A DNA stretch of 9,148 nt, taken from the NCBI GenBank assembly GCA_004525335.1, contig SPCL01000080.1, positions 1-9,148 on the forward strand. The letters run 5' to 3'. The stretch comes from Thermodesulfobacteriales bacterium (lineage in GTDB: Bacteria > Desulfobacterota_D > UBA1144 > Nemesobacterales > UBA2774). Each line of letters opens with the position of its first letter. The stretch's first letter is position 1. The notes beneath the pieces are model-generated. The model ran no database searches, had not been told where the DNA came from, and saw only the letters and a list, made by a program, of their open reading frames with translations. The translations under genes and the position numbers were made by a program. Positions 6,604-9,148 of the stretch are shown here, one piece after another.

Positions 6604-7892
6604 TTACAAGATACTCAAGACCCGAGATGTCTTCTATATGGTCTGATGAATCCAAATATAAGAACTGGCTCCGTGTAGAAATAGCAGTGTGTGAAGCATG
6701 GGCGGAAAATGGAAGAATACCCAAAGAAGCTGTTGAAGAAATTAAAGCTCGCGCCGGGTTTGATGTGGATAGGATTGATGAGCTTGAAAAAGAGGTAAAG
6801 CATGATGTTATTGCCTTTCTTACTTCAGTCTCAGAGCATGTAGGGGAGAATTCCAGATTTATACACTTGGGACTTACTTCATCGGATGTTTTAGATACGG
6901 CTTTGGCGCTTCAGCTAAAAGATGCGGCTGAATTGATCATTAAAGACTTAGTTTCTGTTTTGGATGTACTAAAAAGACGGGCATATGAACATAAAGATAC
7001 GGTTATGATTGGAAGAACGCATGGAATTCATGCTGAGCCTAAGACCTTAGGGCTTGTCTTTGCATTATGGTATGACGAGATGAAGAGAAATTTAGAACGT
7101 ATGCATAGGGCAAAAGATATAATTAGTGTGGGTAAGATTTCTGGCGCTGTAGGCACATTTGCCAATGTTCCACCTCACGTTGAAGAATTTGCATGTGAGA
7201 GATTGGGACTTAAAGCTGCTCCTATCTCTACACAAATTGTTCAGCGCGATATTCATGCGGATTATTTCCTCACTCTTTCTATAGTAGCATCTACGATTGA
7301 AAAAATTGCATTAGAGGTAAGACATTTCCAAAGAACAGAGGTGCTTGAATTAGAAGAGCCTTTTGGAAAAGGACAGAAAGGTTCTTCAGCCATGCCTCAC
7401 AAGAGAAACCCGATAATTTCAGAGAACCTATGCGGACTTTCAAGGCTTGTCCGCTCTTATGCCATTTCAGCATTGGAAAACATCCCTCTTTGGCACGAGC
7501 GTGATATTAGCCACTCCTCTGTAGAAAGGGTTATAGGCCCTGACGGAACTATACTCATTGATTACATGCTCGACAGGGTGCATTACCTCTTGGACGGTCT
7601 TCAGGTATATCCACAGAACATGGAAAAGAACATTTGGTTAACACGCGGGCTTGTCTTTTCACAGAAAGTCTTGTTAAAACTTATAGACAAGGGGTTCTCT
7701 CGTGAAGATGCATATAAAATAGTGCAGGATAACGCAATGGAAACTTGGAAAGGGACTGATGATTTCAAAGATCTACTCCTTAAAGATGAAAGCATAAAAA
7801 ACTCATTAACCCCCCAAGAAATAGAGGAATGTTTTGATGTTAAGGCTGATCTCAAAAATATCGATACTATATTCGAGAGGGTTTTTAATTAG
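6600..7892 (+). CDS. purB: Adenylosuccinate lyase
   Basis: PurB catalyses two fumarate-releasing eliminations in purine synthesis: SAICAR to AICAR and adenylosuccinate to AMP. It works as a homotetramer with shared active sites. The 430-residue length fits the short Bacillus/Thermotoga-type enzyme rather than the longer E. coli form. Motifs are RYSRPEMSSIWSDE (4-17), KHDVIAF (67-73), TSSDVLDT (93-100), GRTHGIHAEP (138-147, with the conserved histidine H141), and the fumarase/aspartase superfamily signature GSSAMPHKRNP (261-271) with the flexible-loop catalytic serine. WHERDISHSS (298-307) follows. These separate it from argininosuccinate lyase and fumarase. The start is TTG at 6600, overlapping the walJ TGA; the conserved N-terminus M-I-x-R-Y begins there and no better ATG exists until residue 10. 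It is probably co-transcribed with walJ and ends before a weak terminator. Confidence 0.96.
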   Translation: MITRYSRPEMSSIWSDESKYKNWLRVEIAVCEAWAENGRIPKEAVEEIKARAGFDVDRIDELEKEVKHDVIAFLTSVSEHVGENSRFIHLGLTSSDVLDTALALQLKDAAELIIKDLVSVLDVLKRRAYEHKDTVMIGRTHGIHAEPKTLGLVFALWYDEMKRNLERMHRAKDIISVGKISGAVGTFANVPPHVEEFACERLGLKAAPISTQIVQRDIHADYFLTLSIVASTIEKIALEVRHFQRTEVLELEEPFGKGQKGSSAMPHKRNPIISENLCGLSRLVRSYAISALENIPLWHERDISHSSVERVIGPDGTILIDYMLDRVHYLLDGLQVYPQNMEKNIWLTRGLVFSQKVLLKLIDKGFSREDAYKIVQDNAMETWKGTDDFKDLLLKDESIKNSLTPQEIEECFDVKADLKNIDTIFERVFN

Positions 7893-7893
7893 C

Positions 7894-7920
7894 CGAAATT
7901 CAACAAATTTCGTTTAATTT
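7894..7920 (+). terminator. Weak Rho-independent terminator after purB
   Basis: CGAAATT (7894-7900) pairs with AATTTCG (7906-7912) around a 5-base loop and is followed by TTTAATTT. It begins 2 bases after the purB stop. The stem is AT-rich and the T-run interrupted, so termination may be leaky. Confidence 0.5.
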
Positions 7921-7948
7921 CATGCAGTTGTATCACCCCTTATTTTTG

Positions 7949-7976
7949 TTGCTTTCTAAACATTCAGTGGTATAGT
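7949..7976 (+). promoter_or_regulatory. Extended -10 promoter for the Dsb-type gene
   Basis: TGGTATAGT at 7968-7976 is an extended -10 (TGn plus a 5/6 hexamer). A partial -35, TTGCTT, lies at 7949-7954 with 16-base spacing. The predicted leader is about 36 bases and contains the strong ribosome binding site AGGAGG at 8007-8012. Confidence 0.5.
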
Positions 7977-8018
7977 TTTAGCTAATCAAAACAGCTTTTA
8001 GAAAATAGGAGGCAGGTA

Positions 8019-9148
8019 ATGAGAGTTAAATTTTTAGGAGCGGCAATACTAGCGCTATGCTTTTTCGTGGTTGGAAGTACTTCTTTTGCAGAAAAAATGT
8101 CAACGGATGAGGCTGCTAGGTTGCAGTCTTTCTTTATGAACAGATTTGGGACTACGGTTCCACCGGGAGCGGAAGTTACCGTAACCGGGTTTGAAGCAAG
8201 TCCGATAAAAGGATTTAAAGAAGGCGTTTTTTCACTTATCACTGATCGTGGAGATCAAGAACTCCCATTTATTATCAGTGACGACGGAAAATATGTTTTA
8301 ATAGGCAAACCCACGAGTACAGAGGGCTTTGAGGCAACAGGGGTAAAGGGACTAAAACAAGGGAGTATCCCATACGGTCCTAATAGTGTTCCAGTTCTCA
8401 TCAGCGAAGACGGTCAGTCTTTAATGATAGGCGCAACTCTTGTGAGCACAAAGGATTTTAAAGAGTCAGGCTTTGCCGGGTTTAAAAAAGGAACAATCCA
8501 GGCAGGCAGAAATCAGGTTCCCATCTTTATAATGGGCGATGCTCAATATGTAATTTTGGGGACAGATATTATAAACACCAAAGATTTTACAGATACAGGA
8601 ATAGCTGGTCTAAAAAAGGGGGCAATAGGTGGCGGAAATCAGCAAGTACCTCTTTTTGTTAGCACAGACGGTAAATATATGATTTTAGGCACACCGGGAC
8701 TTGGAGCAGATATACTGGATTCAACTATTGATCCTCACAAAGAAACTATGGAGAAAATATCTCTTGCTGACACTCCAACGAAAGGGACTAAAGACGCTCA
8801 GGTTACAGTGGTTGAATATTCAGATTTTCAGTGCCCATTTTGTCAAAAAGGAAAAGAGATGCTTCCTCAGATCTTAAAAGATTATGATGGTAAAGTTTCA
8901 ATTTCTTACAAGCAGTACCCACTGCCAAACCACAATTGGGCTATGAAAGCTTCCATTGCTTCCCTTTGCGCGTATGACCAGGGAAATGATAAGTTCTGGG
9001 CTTTCCATGACAAAGTGTTTGATAATCAGAAGAAAATTACCTTAGAAAATGCTGATGCTACTTTTAATGCATATGCTAAAGAACTAGGATTAAACGTGAA
9101 AGACTTCGATAAATGTGTAGCATCGGATGAAACTGCAGCAAGAGTAAA
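8019..9148 (+). CDS. Secreted DsbA/DsbC-like thiol oxidoreductase with four N-terminal tandem modules (C-terminus cut by window edge)
   Basis: The frame is open to the window end, giving 376 codons plus two bases. A signal peptide covers about residues 1-24 (likely cleavage after TSFA), so the protein acts in the periplasm. A short linker follows, then four tandem modules of 43-46 residues (57-about 231), then a DsbA-like thioredoxin domain from about 247. That domain has the start VTVVEYSDFQ (262-271), the redox motif CPFC (272-275) and YKQYPLP (297-303) ahead of the helical insert. The cis-proline loop is expected beyond the edge and cannot be checked. The module sequences resemble the single dimerisation module of DsbC/DsbG (SPIKGF at 61-66, SDDGKYVLIG at 87-96). 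The likely role is forming or isomerising disulfides in exported proteins, but which one is unresolved. The start is fixed by AGGAGG at 8007-8012, 6 bases before the ATG. It appears to be its own transcription unit. Confidence 0.88.
   Translation, partial: MRVKFLGAAILALCFFVVGSTSFAEKMSTDEAARLQSFFMNRFGTTVPPGAEVTVTGFEASPIKGFKEGVFSLITDRGDQELPFIISDDGKYVLIGKPTSTEGFEATGVKGLKQGSIPYGPNSVPVLISEDGQSLMIGATLVSTKDFKESGFAGFKKGTIQAGRNQVPIFIMGDAQYVILGTDIINTKDFTDTGIAGLKKGAIGGGNQQVPLFVSTDGKYMILGTPGLGADILDSTIDPHKETMEKISLADTPTKGTKDAQVTVVEYSDFQCPFCQKGKEMLPQILKDYDGKVSISYKQYPLPNHNWAMKASIASLCAYDQGNDKFWAFHDKVFDNQKKITLENADATFNAYAKELGLNVKDFDKCVASDETAARV
8187..8711 (+). repeat. Four tandem protein-level repeats inside the Dsb-type gene
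   Basis: Units lie at 8187-8324 (46 codons), 8325-8453, 8454-8582 and 8583-about 8711 (43 codons each, a 129-base period). Shared features are an opening GF or DF, then G-[FL]-K-x-G, then VP-[ILV]-[FL]-[IV], and finally a D-x-[KQ]-[YS]-x-[IVM]-[LI]-G-T-like end. The DNA copies have diverged clearly, so the duplication is old and selection has kept the protein pattern. The first unit is the most DsbC-like; units 2-4 resemble each other more. Confidence 0.85.

Noticed and set aside
7982..8242. Minus-strand frame over the start of the Dsb-type gene
   Set aside because: The plus strand encodes a signal peptide and DsbC-like module with a strong ribosome binding site. The opposite frame is a shadow.
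8187..8711. CRISPR or DNA-level satellite explanation for the 129-base periodicity
   Set aside because: The nucleotide copies are clearly diverged and in frame, and similarity is at the protein level. This is a repeated protein module.
1..9148. Mobile element, defence island or new multi-gene system
   Set aside because: No transposase, integrase, toxin-antitoxin pair, long inverted repeat or target duplication is visible, and the genes are mostly standard housekeeping functions with similar base composition.

Overview
The window is AT-rich, non-mobile chromosomal DNA carrying eight protein genes. The first (minus strand) is cut by the left edge and the last by the right edge. The gene set points to a free-living bacterium with a Gram-negative-type envelope: a MidA/NDUFAF7 methyltransferase, PlsC, LL-diaminopimelate aminotransferase (DapL), a cellulose-synthase-like glycosyltransferase, a WalJ-type nuclease, a short PurB, and exported proteins including a Dsb-type thiol oxidoreductase. 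A deltaproteobacterial or Dadabacteria-like lineage would fit, but that placement is a guess from gene content. No rRNA, tRNA, insertion sequence or CRISPR array is visible.

Layout. Positions 1-1116 (minus) hold the midA-like gene, which diverges from plsC (1216-1995, plus) across a short AT-rich region with two overlapping, oppositely directed promoter candidates. An intergenic stretch of about 150 bp with an extended -10 element and a small dyad leads into dapL (2145-3311). A CslA-like family 2 glycosyltransferase follows after 28 bp and starts at TTG (3340-4884). A small exported protein of unknown function comes next (5018-5533). A 311-bp gene-free stretch then holds a very strong 11-bp hairpin, whose only T-run lies on the minus-strand side. 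walJ (5845-6603) and purB (6600-7892) overlap by 4 bp and look translationally coupled. After a weak terminator and an extended -10 promoter, the window ends in a secreted Dsb-type protein (8019 to the edge).

Function. Most genes are housekeeping: phospholipid synthesis (plsC), lysine and peptidoglycan precursor synthesis (dapL), purine synthesis (purB), DNA processing (walJ), and probably complex I assembly (midA). The glycosyltransferase and the exported proteins are envelope functions. The most unusual item is the last gene. Between its signal peptide and its CPFC thioredoxin domain it carries four tandem modules of 43-46 residues that resemble the DsbC/DsbG N-terminal dimerisation module, where such proteins normally have one. 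No wholly new multi-gene system is evident.
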